A stretch of DNA of 52,857 bases from Chlorobiota bacterium (GTDB taxonomy: Bacteria > Bacteroidota > Bacteroidia > Bacteroidales > Prolixibacteraceae): assembly GCA_013152355.1 (NCBI GenBank), contig JAADGO010000127.1:1-52857 (forward strand). Reading direction: 5' to 3'. Under the pieces are notes generated by a model. It made no database searches and was not told where the DNA came from. It worked only from the letters and a program-made list of their open reading frames with translations. Below, in pieces: positions 8,196 to 17,287 of this stretch (the first letter of the stretch is position 1; every line of letters begins with the position of its first letter). The translations under genes and the position numbers were made by a program.

Positions 8196-9068
8196 CTAAT
8201 TTCCGATCATTGGGAAAAGCATCTTTATATCCTTATCGGAAGGGTATCTGCCAAATTCGCAAATTTCGAATGATTCGGCATTGGTTACTTTATCTGCTCT
8301 TTCTTTGCCATACCATTTAACCAGCGATTCCCTGACAGCAGGAGTAATTTCCTGAAACCTTTGTGCCGCCAGCCATTCTAGCCTATCTTTTTCATTATCA
8401 GGCACTTCGTTCAGTTTCCCTGCCAGCCAGGGTAGCCATTCAAAAAATTGTGATTTGTGTGCAGCCATCCCATAAACTTTTTGGCCGTATACATCAGATA
8501 TATCAATAGCTATATCCGGTTGGAAAGGCCGTGGTTTTTGAAAGTGGTCGTAAGTATAAAGGAAAACAGGGTTTTTCTTAAGGGCGGGTACATCGGGTGC
8601 CACGTTTGGTACAATTACCAGGAAAGCTGCATCCTGCACGGCAATAGCCGTATTACGATGGTCGGGGTGGTAATCATACGGGCGGGGGGTGATTACCACA
8701 TCGGCATTCCACTCACGAATCAACCTTATTATTTCCAGCCTTACTTCCAGTGTAGGCATCAATTCCGCATCGTGATGATCTAATACTTTATACGCCACTC
8801 CATACCGTTTCCCGGCTTCCCGGGCTTCTGCCATACGAATTTTCGCCAGTACGCCTCCTCCTTTGCTGTAGTGCCCTGCATCGCCATTGGTCAGAGCAAC
8901 GAACATGACATTGTGCCCCATTTGAGAGAACTTAATAGCTGTCCCTCCAGCATCTACATCAGCATCATCGGGATGGGCACCAAAAACTATAATATTTAAT
9001 TTTGAACTCTGGGCATTGGCTGTTATTGCAAACAATGCGAATAGAAATAAAAAAAAGGCCTTTTTCAT
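8196..9068 (-). CDS. Secreted PIG-L/LmbE-family deacetylase
   Basis: A 290-residue protein with an N-terminal signal peptide (MKKAFFLFLFALFAITANAQ), so it acts in the periplasm or outside. The zinc motif of the LmbE/PIG-L fold is intact: GAHPDDADVDAGG near residue 31 gives His and two Asp, and HPDH near residue 138 gives the second His ligand. The family removes acetyl groups from GlcNAc-type amino sugars and related N-acyl substrates; the substrate here is unknown. Its promoter region (9069-9166) contains two AAACAACTTCA repeats. It is read in the same direction as the unknown gene before it, 98 bp apart. Confidence 0.88.
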   Translation of the reverse strand: MKKAFFLFLFALFAITANAQSSKLNIIVFGAHPDDADVDAGGTAIKFSQMGHNVMFVALTNGDAGHYSKGGGVLAKIRMAEAREAGKRYGVAYKVLDHHDAELMPTLEVRLEIIRLIREWNADVVITPRPYDYHPDHRNTAIAVQDAAFLVIVPNVAPDVPALKKNPVFLYTYDHFQKPRPFQPDIAIDISDVYGQKVYGMAAHKSQFFEWLPWLAGKLNEVPDNEKDRLEWLAAQRFQEITPAVRESLVKWYGKERADKVTNAESFEICEFGRYPSDKDIKMLFPMIGN

Positions 9069-9154
9069 GTTAGTTTAGTTCATAGATTAGTGAAAGCGAA
9101 AGGTAATAAAAATAATATTAACCTGTTTTAAACAACTTCACAGCCTCAAAGTTG

Positions 9155-9170
9155 AAACAACTTCAATTAA
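9155..9170. repeat. copies of the dispersed AAACAACTTCA motif
   Basis: AAACAACTTCAATTAA overlaps the stop codon (9167-9169) of the unknown gene, and a second AAACAACTTCA lies at 9130-9140, 25 bp away in the same orientation. The same core occurs next to other stop codons in the window (587, 12726) and as the ends of the palindrome at 29484-29648. Confidence 0.55.
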
Positions 9171-9931
9171 AGATGATGGACCAAAGCTGACCTCCACCAG
9201 GAAAAATAATTGCTTTCCAGTTCATTTATGGTTGGGAAAGGATAGAATAAATAACCATCTTTATCCCCAATGAAAAACCCGTCTTTTATAGTCCTGTAAG
9301 CTATTTCTTTCGTCATAACCCTTAAAACTGTTTTGGTTTGCCGCCCGGGCGATTGCCGTAATTTAATTAGGCATTCCCTCAAATGGTCAGGATTGCGGTA
9401 AGGCAGTGTATTCAAAGGGGCATTAGGGTTAGTTGAAAGTTCGTTCAGCTGGAGTTCCACAAAAAATAATTTTGGGGTTGAAACCGGTTTGGTAGTATCG
9501 GTAAGGAATTTGATAAATTCAGGTGGCGGCAATTTACTGGCTACTCTTGTAGTAATCGGGATAATTTGTTGATAGAGGTGAATCATTGCTTCATCATTAG
9601 CTTCATATTTCCCGGGTGATATTTCAAGTACTTTCCCGTCATCGGTAACCAGATACAGGTTTTTCAATGCATCTAAAGGTGTTTTCTCCAGTGCCCTGTA
9701 AATCGACAGGTAAACCGACCGTTTTGGCTCTCCGTTTTCATAAGGCACCAATTTTTTATTAATATAATCTACGGGCATTTGGCATTTCTCAGGGTCAATT
9801 TCGAAAAAAATGGCTTGTTCGTGAATACGTTTTTTTGTGCCTACAGCCAGGTAACTGCCAAAATCAATTGGCTCGAGGTGCGAAACAATATGTGATTCGG
9901 GAGTTGCTACGAGGTAATAATACTTTTTCAT
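9167..9931 (-). CDS. Conserved-looking hypothetical protein
   Basis: I do not recognise this 254-residue protein. It has no signal peptide or membrane segment and appears soluble. It is rich in aromatic and charged residues and ends with a Trp-rich stretch, NYFSWWRSALVHHL. Near the middle is a basic segment, LIKLRQSPGRQTKTVLRVMT. The N-terminus MKKYYYLVATPESHIVSHLEP and a GDKDGYLFYPFP strand suggest a compact alpha/beta fold. Base use resembles its neighbours, and the frame is long and clean, so the gene is real. It precedes the PIG-L gene on the same strand, without a clear functional link. Confidence 0.7.
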   Translation of the reverse strand: MKKYYYLVATPESHIVSHLEPIDFGSYLAVGTKKRIHEQAIFFEIDPEKCQMPVDYINKKLVPYENGEPKRSVYLSIYRALEKTPLDALKNLYLVTDDGKVLEISPGKYEANDEAMIHLYQQIIPITTRVASKLPPPEFIKFLTDTTKPVSTPKLFFVELQLNELSTNPNAPLNTLPYRNPDHLRECLIKLRQSPGRQTKTVLRVMTKEIAYRTIKDGFFIGDKDGYLFYPFPTINELESNYFSWWRSALVHHL

Positions 9932-10144
9932 GGCATTTGGTATTTTGGTGCTGAATATTAAAGTTAAGAAATATTCAGGTTAAAGTCAACCGGTTTTAAA
10001 GGTTTTAGTCAAATGATAGCAATAACATATTATTATATATCCTTAACCAACTCTGGATTTTTCCTTTTATATTTGCTTCACAATGTTGCTGTTTTGGAAT
10101 ATCATGTTATAAAAAATAATTTAAACATTTCTCTCACCTCTTAT

Positions 10145-10176
10145 TTTGAAAATTCAGGTTTTTGTATTTATCTTTG
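10145..10176 (+). promoter_or_regulatory. promoter of the TPP riboswitch/TonB receptor transcript
   Basis: TTTG (10145-10148), 20 bp, then TATCTTTG (10169-10176) is an exact fit to the Bacteroidetes -33/-7 consensus. Transcription would begin near 10183, a few bases before the riboswitch aptamer. Confidence 0.75.
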
Positions 10177-10191
10177 CCCCGATAATTTATG

Positions 10192-10272
10192 CAATGGGGT
10201 GCCTTAATATTAAGGGCTGAGATTATACCCACAGAACCTGATCCGGGTATAATTCCGGCGAAGGGAAGGGCT
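10192..10272 (+). ncRNA. TPP riboswitch (THI element)
   Basis: The conserved aptamer core is unmistakable: GGGGTGCC, a short variable stem, GGGCTGAGA, TACCC, GAACCTGATCCGGGT and CCGGCGAAGGGAA. Two extra bases lie in the TATAATTCCGG segment relative to the usual GGTAATRCCGG. Downstream, AGGGAATTCCCT (about 10275-10286) and a perfect 7-bp stem TTGGTTA/TAACCAA (10292-10310) lie before the receptor ATG and form a plausible expression platform. There is no U-tract, so control of translation initiation seems more likely than termination. Binding of thiamin pyrophosphate should switch the receptor off. Confidence 0.95.
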
Positions 10273-10320
10273 AAAGGGAATTCCCTCTCCATTGGTTAAA
10301 CATTAACCAAAAAAATCAAA

Positions 10321-12713
10321 ATGAAAAAAGTTTTATTGACGCTGACTTTACAGTTGGCAGTAATTGTGGCTTTTGCACAATTTAGTTTGAAGGGCAAAGT
10401 AACCGGGCAGGGGGGCGAGCCTCTCACCGGAGCCAGTGTTGTAATTAAAAACACGTACAATGGCATTTCAACAGCAACTGATGGAAGTTTTAGTTTTAAG
10501 CTGAAAGCCGGGCAATACACCCTAGTCGCCTCATTTATTGGTTACGAAAAGAAGGAGGTTCATGTTGAATTAAATTCAGACAAAGAAATTACAATTCAAA
10601 TGAAACCGTCCAGCATTTTAACCGAGGAGGTACTTATCTCGGCAACACGGGCAAAAGACAAAACCCCCATGGCCTTTACCAATGTTACCCACAGCGAGAT
10701 TGAGTCGCGTAACCTGGGGCAGGATATTCCCTACCTGTTGACGCTTACGCCTTCGTTTGTAGCTACATCGGATGCCGGGGCAGGGATTGGTTATACCAAC
10801 TTCCGTATCAGGGGAACCGACCTTAACAGGATTAATGTTACGGTAAACGGCATACCATACAACGATGCCGAGTCGCATGGGACATGGTTTGTTGACGTAC
10901 CCGACCTGGCAGGCTCAACCGAAAATATTCAGGTACAGCGTGGGGTAGGGACTTCTACCAATGGTGCTGCAGCTTTTGGGGCAACCATTAACCTGCAAAC
11001 AGCCAACCTGAAGAAAGAAGCACATGCCGAATACCGCACAGCTTATGGCAGTTTCAATACACTTAAAAATTCGGTTTCGGTAGGCTCCGGGTTAATCGAT
11101 GGGAAATTCACAGTGGATGCACGCCTCTCAAAAGTAACCTCTGACGGGTATATCGACCGGGCTTCGAGCGACCTGAAGTCATTTTTTATTTCGGCTGGTT
11201 ACCTCCGTGAAAACACTATTCTTAAACTGAATGTTTTCTCAGGTTTTGAAGAAACTTACCAGGCATGGTACGGGCTGCCGTCAGACATGCTTGAAACGGA
11301 TCGTAAATATAACTCTGCCGGCGAATATACCGATGAGAATGGGCAAACCCGCTACTATGAAAATCAGGTCGACCACTACCAGCAAGACCATTACCAATTA
11401 CACTTTTCGCACAAGTTTACACCGAACCTCTACCTGAATACGGCAGTGCATTACACCTATGGGCGGGGGTATTACGAATCGTACAAGGGCAACCGGAAAT
11501 TAAAAGACTACCTGCTTCCGGCTGTGGCAATCGGAGGGGAAACAATTGAAAGGACAGACCTTGTCCAACGTAAATGGCTGGACAACAATTTTTACGGGCT
11601 TATTTTTTCTCTGAACTACAAGAAAGCAAAAAGTGACTTGTCCTTTGGTGGCGGTTGGAATACTTACGATGGCGACCATTTTGGGCAGGTAATCTGGGCA
11701 AGGTATGCTTCAAACAGCAACCCTAACCATGAATGGTACCGCGGCACCGGGCTGAAACGGGATTATAACCTTTTCACAAAATACAGCTACCAGCTTACAG
11801 GGCAGTTAAACCTATATGCCGACTTACAGGTACGCCATATTGATTATGAAATCGGGGGTATTGATGATGACTTACGCGACCTTACCCAATCGCATAAGTT
11901 TAATTTTTTCAATCCTAAATTAGGTATGTTTTTCCAGCCTGCCCCGAATCAGGATATTTATTTCTCGTATGCCCGTGCTAATCGTGAACCAAACCGTGCT
12001 AACTATACCGATGCCAACCCCGAAGGGCCGCAACCTGTGAAACACTTAATGACTTTGAATTGGGGTATAGTTTTAAGTCGGCAAACCTGATGCTAGGGGC
12101 TAACCTTTACTACATGAGATATAAAGACCAGTTGATCCTTACCGGGGAGATTAATGATGTAGGTGCGCCAATTATGGTAAATGTTGATAAAAGTTACCGG
12201 TCGGGTATTGAGCTTCAGGTAGGTATAAAACTGGCATCGCAACTTAAATGGGATGTGAATGCAACATTTAGTAAAAACAAAATCATTAATTTTACGGAAT
12301 TTGTTGATGACTGGGATACATGGGGGCAAAGGTCGTTTGAACTTGGGGAAACCGACCTGGCATTCTCTCCTGGCACAATTGTAAACAGCCAACTTAGTTA
12401 CAGCCCGGTAGAAAAGTTCAATATCAGGTTTATTTCATTGTTTGTCGGCGACCAGTTTATAGACAACACTTCGAGTGAAAGCCGCAAACTCGATGCTTAT
12501 TTCGTGAACAACCTGAGGGTAGACTATTCTTTTTCAACAGGATTGTTTAAAGAAATAATAATACATGCAGTGGCTAACAACCTGATGAATGTTATGTATG
12601 AATCAAATGCCTGGGTTTATTCCTATTTCTACGAAGGTAAACGTCAGAAAATGGACGGCTATTACCCACAAGCCGGAAGGTATTTTATGTTTGGCGTAGA
12701 TTTTAAATTTTAG
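10321..12713 (+). CDS. Thiamin-regulated TonB-dependent receptor, apparent single-base frameshift
   Basis: Outer-membrane receptor with a signal peptide ending AFAQ, a carboxypeptidase-regulatory-like domain (about residues 20-100), a plug domain (about 110-225, with FRIRGTDLNRINVTVNG) and a 22-strand type beta-barrel ending in FGVDFKF. The leader TPP riboswitch points to import of thiamin or a precursor, as for known Bacteroides thiamin receptors. The frame breaks near 12035: frame one reads QPVKH, and frame three then gives ETLNDFELGYSFKS. Adding one base in CCTGTGAAAC (for example CCTGTGGAAAC) restores PVETLNDFELGY and one 797-residue protein. The ORF track therefore splits it into 10321-12090 and 12060-12713. 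Confidence 0.9.
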
Positions 12714-12745
12714 GATACCCTTTAACTTTAAACAACTTCAATAAG

Positions 12746-12780
12746 TAATAATGGCACGTCCACGAGGCGTGCCATTATTA
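12746..12780 (+). terminator. terminator of the TonB receptor gene
   Basis: TAATAATGGCACG and CGTGCCATTATTA form a perfect 13-bp stem around a 9-nt loop, followed by TTA. It lies 33 bp after the receptor stop codon, directly after a copy of the dispersed TTTAACTTTAAACAACTTCA motif (12721-12740). Confidence 0.8.
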
Positions 12781-12956
12781 TTACATTGTGGCAGGTAGGG
12801 GACACCCAAGTCTCCGTAATTCCTGATTTTAGATTTGTTTTCTGCCCCTTTTTGCTTTCTCCTAATAACTTTAGGCACTCTTAATTTTACTTCACTTTAA
12901 GTACAGGTCGATGGTACGTTTGGGGTTGTCAATTTTGTTTGATAGCAGGCTGTACC

Positions 12957-13066
12957 GCCCTTACAGGGCTTTTGTCTGAATATCAATGCAATACACAGGG
13001 TTTCGTTACACTGCACCCTGTGCTGCCACGTGCCGGGGCATTGCCCCTGGAATTTTTAGCCGGCAC
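12957..13066. repeat. multi-hairpin intergenic repeat element
   Basis: Three inverted repeats occur in a row: GCCC-TTACA-GGGC (12957-12969), CACAGGGT/ACCCTGTG around a 13-nt loop (12994-13022) and GGGGC-ATT-GCCCC (13035-13047), the last enclosed by GTGCCGG/CCGGCAC (13030-13066). The region has no convincing coding frame. The layout resembles multi-hairpin repeats seen scattered in Bacteroidetes genomes; I see only this one copy here. The rest of the 12714-13092 gap shows nothing I can name. Confidence 0.5.
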
Positions 13067-13092
13067 TTAATAATATTATACGCCCTGCACAA

Positions 13093-13293
13093 TTACTCAT
13101 CCATTTCTTTCAATATCTGTTCCACCTGTTCATTGGTCTTTTGCAATTTATCTTTGCACAATTTTATCAGTACAGAAACCCGTTTTACTTTTTCTGCCAA
13201 AACATCGACATCTAATTCTTCTGTTTCAATTTGCCCCAGTATTTCTTCAACTTCAGCAATAGCCTCTTTATAAGTTATCTTTTTTGCTGCCAT
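13093..13293 (-). CDS. xseB: Exodeoxyribonuclease VII small subunit
   Basis: A 66-residue helical protein with the family pattern TYKEAIAEVEEILGQIE and a leucine/charged second helix. The usual size is 60-80 residues. It binds in several copies to the XseA C-terminal coiled coil to form the single-strand-specific exonuclease. It follows xseA after 4 bp, so the two are co-translated. Confidence 0.9.
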   Translation of the reverse strand: MAAKKITYKEAIAEVEEILGQIETEELDVDVLAEKVKRVSVLIKLCKDKLQKTNEQVEQILKEMDE

Positions 13294-13297
13294 GATT

Positions 13298-14734
13298 TTA
13301 TTTTTTTATAATTTTACTTTTTACAGACCCGTCAAAAAATTTGGTTTCAAGCTCATCATCCTCCTTCAGTTTTTTTGATGATGTTACTATTCTCTGATTT
13401 TGCAGAGTGAGGGTATAGCCACGTTCGAGGATAGTTTTAGGGTCGAGTAGCTTTACCGACCTTTCGTTAAAATGAACCCTGTCGTACTCTTTTTGAAAAA
13501 AATACTGAAGCGTACTCTTCAGATTTTCATTAAAATATTTAAGTATGCCCTGCTGTTTGCTTATAATCCTGTCGTTTAAGATTCGTGCCGACAGGATATG
13601 CCTTTTTAGTTCATTTTTCCTGTTCATGAAATAAAACATCGTTTGGTTTTCCACCGAGTGGGCAATATTGCGTAATCCCCCCGACTTATTAAAGGTGTAG
13701 TTATTCACTGCAATTTTAAAATCTTTCCCGAACCTGTTTAGCCTGTTTTCATTATCAACCAAATACTTTTGCCCGGCATTAACAATCCCCGAGCTAAGCC
13801 GCTCTAGCTTTAGGGTCTCGCGTTCGATAATTTCTTTCGACAAGCCAATAATCTGGTTCTCCAGGTACAGCAACCTTTCATAAAAACGGTTGGCTCCAGC
13901 AATCAGGAACTCAGCAACGGCAGTTGGTGTTTTCATCCGGGTGTGCGCCACCATGTCGGTAATAGTATCGTCTTTTTCGTGCCCAATCCCGGTAATTACA
14001 GGTATAGGGAATTGTGTGATATTAAAAGCAAGGTCGTAATTGTCGAAACAATTCAGGTCGGCCTGGGCACCTCCTCCCCTGATGATTACAACTGCGTCAA
14101 AAAAATCTTCCTGTTCAAAAATCCGTTCAAGGGCTGCAATAATTGTTGGCACGGCATCGCTACCCTGCATAAAAGCTTCAAAAAGGCGGTGGTAAAACCT
14201 GAAGCCATATTCATTATTCTCCAACTGTTCGATAAAATCCTGGTATCCTGCTGCTGTTGCAGAAGAGATGACGGCAATATTTTGCGGGACAACAGGGAGG
14301 GGGAGTTCCTTGTTCATCTCAAAAACCCCGTTTTCAATTAACTTATTGATAATTTCCTGCCGTTGCCTGGCAAGGTCGCCCATGGTGTAGGCAGGGTCAA
14401 TATCTTTTATGTTCAAACTAAGCCCGAAAGCCTCATGGTACTCAACAGCCACCTGTACCAGTATTTTTATTCCTGAAGAAAACTCACGCCCTGTTGTAGT
14501 TTCGAAATAGGGTTTCAACATCCTGAACGTATACGACCAGATGGTTGCCCTTGAGCGTGCAATAATTTTATTGCTGTTTTGCTCTTTTTCTATTAATTCG
14601 AGGTAACAGTGCCCGCTCCTGTTTAGCTTCATCTCACTAATTTCTGCCACTATCCAAACCGTTTCCGGGAAAGCATCAGTTAATGCATCTTTTATGTGGA
14701 GGTTTAACTCGGAAAGTGTCAGTTTTGCATCCAT
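13298..14734 (-). CDS. xseA: Exodeoxyribonuclease VII large subunit
   Basis: A 478-residue protein. The N-terminal OB-fold (about residues 1-110) binds single-stranded DNA. The central nuclease domain has ISSATAAGYQDF, VVIIRGGGAQADL and PVITGIGHEKDDTITD, the last carrying the active-site His and Asp residues. A long coiled-coil C-terminus ends DPKTILERGYTLTL, the XseB-binding family signature. The complex degrades single-stranded DNA from both ends in repair. It lies 6 bp after the subtilase gene and 4 bp before xseB, on one strand. Confidence 0.95.
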   Translation of the reverse strand: MDAKLTLSELNLHIKDALTDAFPETVWIVAEISEMKLNRSGHCYLELIEKEQNSNKIIARSRATIWSYTFRMLKPYFETTTGREFSSGIKILVQVAVEYHEAFGLSLNIKDIDPAYTMGDLARQRQEIINKLIENGVFEMNKELPLPVVPQNIAVISSATAAGYQDFIEQLENNEYGFRFYHRLFEAFMQGSDAVPTIIAALERIFEQEDFFDAVVIIRGGGAQADLNCFDNYDLAFNITQFPIPVITGIGHEKDDTITDMVAHTRMKTPTAVAEFLIAGANRFYERLLYLENQIIGLSKEIIERETLKLERLSSGIVNAGQKYLVDNENRLNRFGKDFKIAVNNYTFNKSGGLRNIAHSVENQTMFYFMNRKNELKRHILSARILNDRIISKQQGILKYFNENLKSTLQYFFQKEYDRVHFNERSVKLLDPKTILERGYTLTLQNQRIVTSSKKLKEDDELETKFFDGSVKSKIIKK

Positions 14735-14740
14735 TTTTAT

Positions 14741-16384
14741 TTACCGTATTTTCATTAACTTTTGGATATATGTATGCTTGGGAGTTTTTATTTTTATAAT
14801 TACAATTCCTGGAGGTATGGATTCCAGCCCATTGATAACTATTGTATTACGGTTTGAATAGTTGTATTGTAAATATTTAATCCCATTCACTCCGAAAAGC
14901 TCGATTTGAACCTTATTTTTAAATGTGTTTTCCAGGTCTTTTAGTACTAAATGATCTTTAAACGGATTGGGGTAATATGCCCACTTTTTATCAGGCAGGT
15001 TTATGAAAATTTCTCGGCTGCCAGAAATTTGCGTAGCAATATTAAAATCAGGGATTCCATAGCCCAATAACGAGTCGGGGTTGTCGTATTGGCTGGCACT
15101 TTCTTCGATAATTTGTTTAATATCCATTGCCGGGAATCCTGGATATGCCTGCCACAGGCATGCTGCCATCCCTGCCAAAACAGGTGATGAAAAAGAGGTG
15201 CCGTTTCCTGTTGTTATCAAACCGTTTGTATTCTGCAATGCAGTGTTTTGCCCCATGGCTGCGACATTTGGTTTTACCGCCCCGCCGAAAGCAGGCCCGA
15301 AGGAGCTAAACGCTGTTTTTACCCCATTTGCATCGACTGCCCCAACCGACACAACACTATCGCCATCTGACGGGGCTATAATATAATGCCACGGGCTGTT
15401 CCCTTCGTTGCCGGCACTGCAAAAAACCAGCATCCCACGACTGGCAGCAATATTAGCAGCCCGGGTTACACGGGTTGTATTGCCATCCATTTCACTATAC
15501 GAATGATCCATTGCAGGGTCGTCAAATAAAAAGTAACCCAATGATGAATTAATTATATCGGCACCAACACTATCGGCAAACTCAGCCCCTACAACCCAGG
15601 TATCTTCTTCATTCTTGAATTCAACACTTGCATCTTCGGTACGCAATAACCAATACGATGCTTCGGGAGCAGTCCCGATCAGCAGTCCGGGCAGGTTGCC
15701 TCCCATAATTGAGAGCACCATCATGCCATGTGAGTGTTGGTTGAAAACATTCGAATCTTTATCGACAAAATCAACAGCTCCCAGTATCCGGTTATCCTGC
15801 CACAAAGAATCAAAGGATGGTAATTGGTCTACATTATAAAACCCGGCGTCCAGGATAGCAATTTGTATCCCTTTGCCTCTGAAGCCTTTACTGTGTAGGT
15901 ATTGCCCATTTATCTGTGAAACCTGCGATACAGATTTGCCATAATAGGAGGAATCGATTACCGGCGTATCATCTGTCCTCCCAAATTTCCCGTATGAAGC
16001 TGATTTATTCCCCGTATTTGTTTTGGTAGCCTCTACTTCACGGACAAAATCCAGTGCCAGCACTCTTTCCGGGAAATCTACAGAATCGGTTTTTACAGTA
16101 ACCCCGTTTAACCACTTCGAAGCATGGACATACTCTGCCCCCAGCTCCAATACGTGGCTGATATATTCCCGGTTAACAGGTAAGTCCTTTTCATCAATTG
16201 CAATATTGTATTTAACCCTTCGCTGGATTGCCCTGCCCGACAAAAATTCTTCCGGCTTATCGATACTATAAATACTGCCATTTTTATCGGTAAATCCTAC
16301 CCAGTAATATGTTTGCGCAACACTATAAAATGAAACAATAAAAAGGTTCAGGAAAATAAAAACCATACAGACATATCCTTTCAT
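14741..16384 (-). CDS. S8 family subtilisin-like peptidase with T9SS sorting domain
   Basis: A 547-residue secreted serine protease. It has a signal peptide ending SVAQ, a pro-region, then the S8 triad: Asp in IAILDAGFY, His in NQHSHGMMVLS and Ser in GNGTSFSSPVLAGMAA, with the oxyanion Asn in CSAGNEGN. The last 75 residues, starting WAYYPNPFKDHL and ending IQKLMKIR, are a type A C-terminal sorting domain, so the protein crosses the outer membrane by type IX secretion and is probably cell-surface anchored. It begins an operon with xseA and xseB, a common arrangement only in that the genes are adjacent; no functional tie is evident. Confidence 0.92.
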   Translation of the reverse strand: MKGYVCMVFIFLNLFIVSFYSVAQTYYWVGFTDKNGSIYSIDKPEEFLSGRAIQRRVKYNIAIDEKDLPVNREYISHVLELGAEYVHASKWLNGVTVKTDSVDFPERVLALDFVREVEATKTNTGNKSASYGKFGRTDDTPVIDSSYYGKSVSQVSQINGQYLHSKGFRGKGIQIAILDAGFYNVDQLPSFDSLWQDNRILGAVDFVDKDSNVFNQHSHGMMVLSIMGGNLPGLLIGTAPEASYWLLRTEDASVEFKNEEDTWVVGAEFADSVGADIINSSLGYFLFDDPAMDHSYSEMDGNTTRVTRAANIAASRGMLVFCSAGNEGNSPWHYIIAPSDGDSVVSVGAVDANGVKTAFSSFGPAFGGAVKPNVAAMGQNTALQNTNGLITTGNGTSFSSPVLAGMAACLWQAYPGFPAMDIKQIIEESASQYDNPDSLLGYGIPDFNIATQISGSREIFINLPDKKWAYYPNPFKDHLVLKDLENTFKNKVQIELFGVNGIKYLQYNYSNRNTIVINGLESIPPGIVIIKIKTPKHTYIQKLMKIR

Positions 16385-16404
16385 AGCACCGCCCTTTTTT
16401 AAAT

Positions 16405-16437
16405 CAAATATACAATTGTTTTTGTAGCCTTTGCAAC
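16405..16437 (-). promoter_or_regulatory. promoter of the subtilase-xseA-xseB operon
   Basis: On the minus strand TATATTTG (16405-16412) is a perfect -7 box, with GTTG (16434-16437) 21 bp upstream as a -33 box. The subtilase ATG is 20 nt downstream of the -7 box. Confidence 0.55.
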
Positions 16438-16460
16438 AAATTATTGGTTGAAAATGTGGA

Positions 16461-17264
16461 CTACTTTTGCATTTGATCTTTTATCAGATATTCAGTAGGA
16501 TTCTGTAAAAATTTTTCCGGGTCGGGGATTGACCCTTTATTGTGCTCCATTGTATTAAATTTCTCTGATTGCAGGCTGTCTAATACCTCAGGGTTAAGTA
16601 ATTCACCTTCTGCATATTTTAACGTATACAATACATTCCCTTCCTGGTCGAAATAGGCCCAATCGCCATGGCGTTGGCCCTTTTTGTAAAATGCCTCCAT
16701 TTCAACCTTCCCGTTTGGGAAATAGCTTTTGCATATTCCATCTCTTTTATTATCAATGTAATAAAATTCAATGTAAGGGTTGCCATTTTTATAATAAGCC
16801 TGGTACCTGCCTTCCTGTACACCCATCTTCCATTCTGATTCTTCCAGCAGTTCCCCGGAAGGGTAGTAGTTTTTTGACAAACCGTTTTTTACTCCGTCAG
16901 TATAATTACTTTTGGATGTAAGCCGGTTTTTTGAATAAAATTTCCACAACCCGGCCTTTTTCTTATTCAGGAAGAAGCCTTCGGCAATTTTTTGCCCTGA
17001 TGGATCAAAAAGTCTGGCGGTTGCCGAATCAGAAGTTGCTGAATAGTGGATTATTGCCTGAGGCTTTGCATTTTCGTAATACCTTTTCCATTCACCTGTA
17101 GGTTGGTTATCTTTAAAATAACCTTCATACCTCAGATTCCCGTTTGGGTAGTATTTTTTCCATAGCCCCTGGCGCAACCCGGCCTCATCAGTTTGGTTAA
17201 TTATTTCCTGTGCATAGGAAATACTGATAGCAAATAACAATAGTAACAGAATAGTTTTTTTCAT
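16461..17264 (-). CDS. MORN-repeat (YwqK-type) exported protein
   Basis: A 267-residue protein with a signal peptide (MKKTILLLLLFAISISYAQ). The body is about eight tandem units of 22-24 residues with the pattern YYPNGNLRYEGYFKDNQPTG, YYKNGNPYIEFYY, YFPNGKVEMEAFYKKGQRHG, typical of MORN_2 repeats, a beta-hairpin solenoid. Database names for this group include 'YwqK antitoxin', but no toxin gene is near and that label should not be taken literally. Such proteins are common in Bacteroidetes, and their partner is generally unknown. It stands alone between the subtilase and gdhA. Confidence 0.85.
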   Translation of the reverse strand: MKKTILLLLLFAISISYAQEIINQTDEAGLRQGLWKKYYPNGNLRYEGYFKDNQPTGEWKRYYENAKPQAIIHYSATSDSATARLFDPSGQKIAEGFFLNKKKAGLWKFYSKNRLTSKSNYTDGVKNGLSKNYYPSGELLEESEWKMGVQEGRYQAYYKNGNPYIEFYYIDNKRDGICKSYFPNGKVEMEAFYKKGQRHGDWAYFDQEGNVLYTLKYAEGELLNPEVLDSLQSEKFNTMEHNKGSIPDPEKFLQNPTEYLIKDQMQK

Positions 17265-17287
17265 TAAATCAAAAATTTAAAGTGTGC

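Noticed and set aside
10013-10207. 64-residue ORF before the TonB receptor
   Set aside because: It runs through the promoter and into the TPP aptamer; composition is not protein-like.
16461-17264. Toxin-antitoxin system from the 'YwqK antitoxin' label of the MORN protein
   Set aside because: The protein is exported and no toxin-like gene is adjacent.
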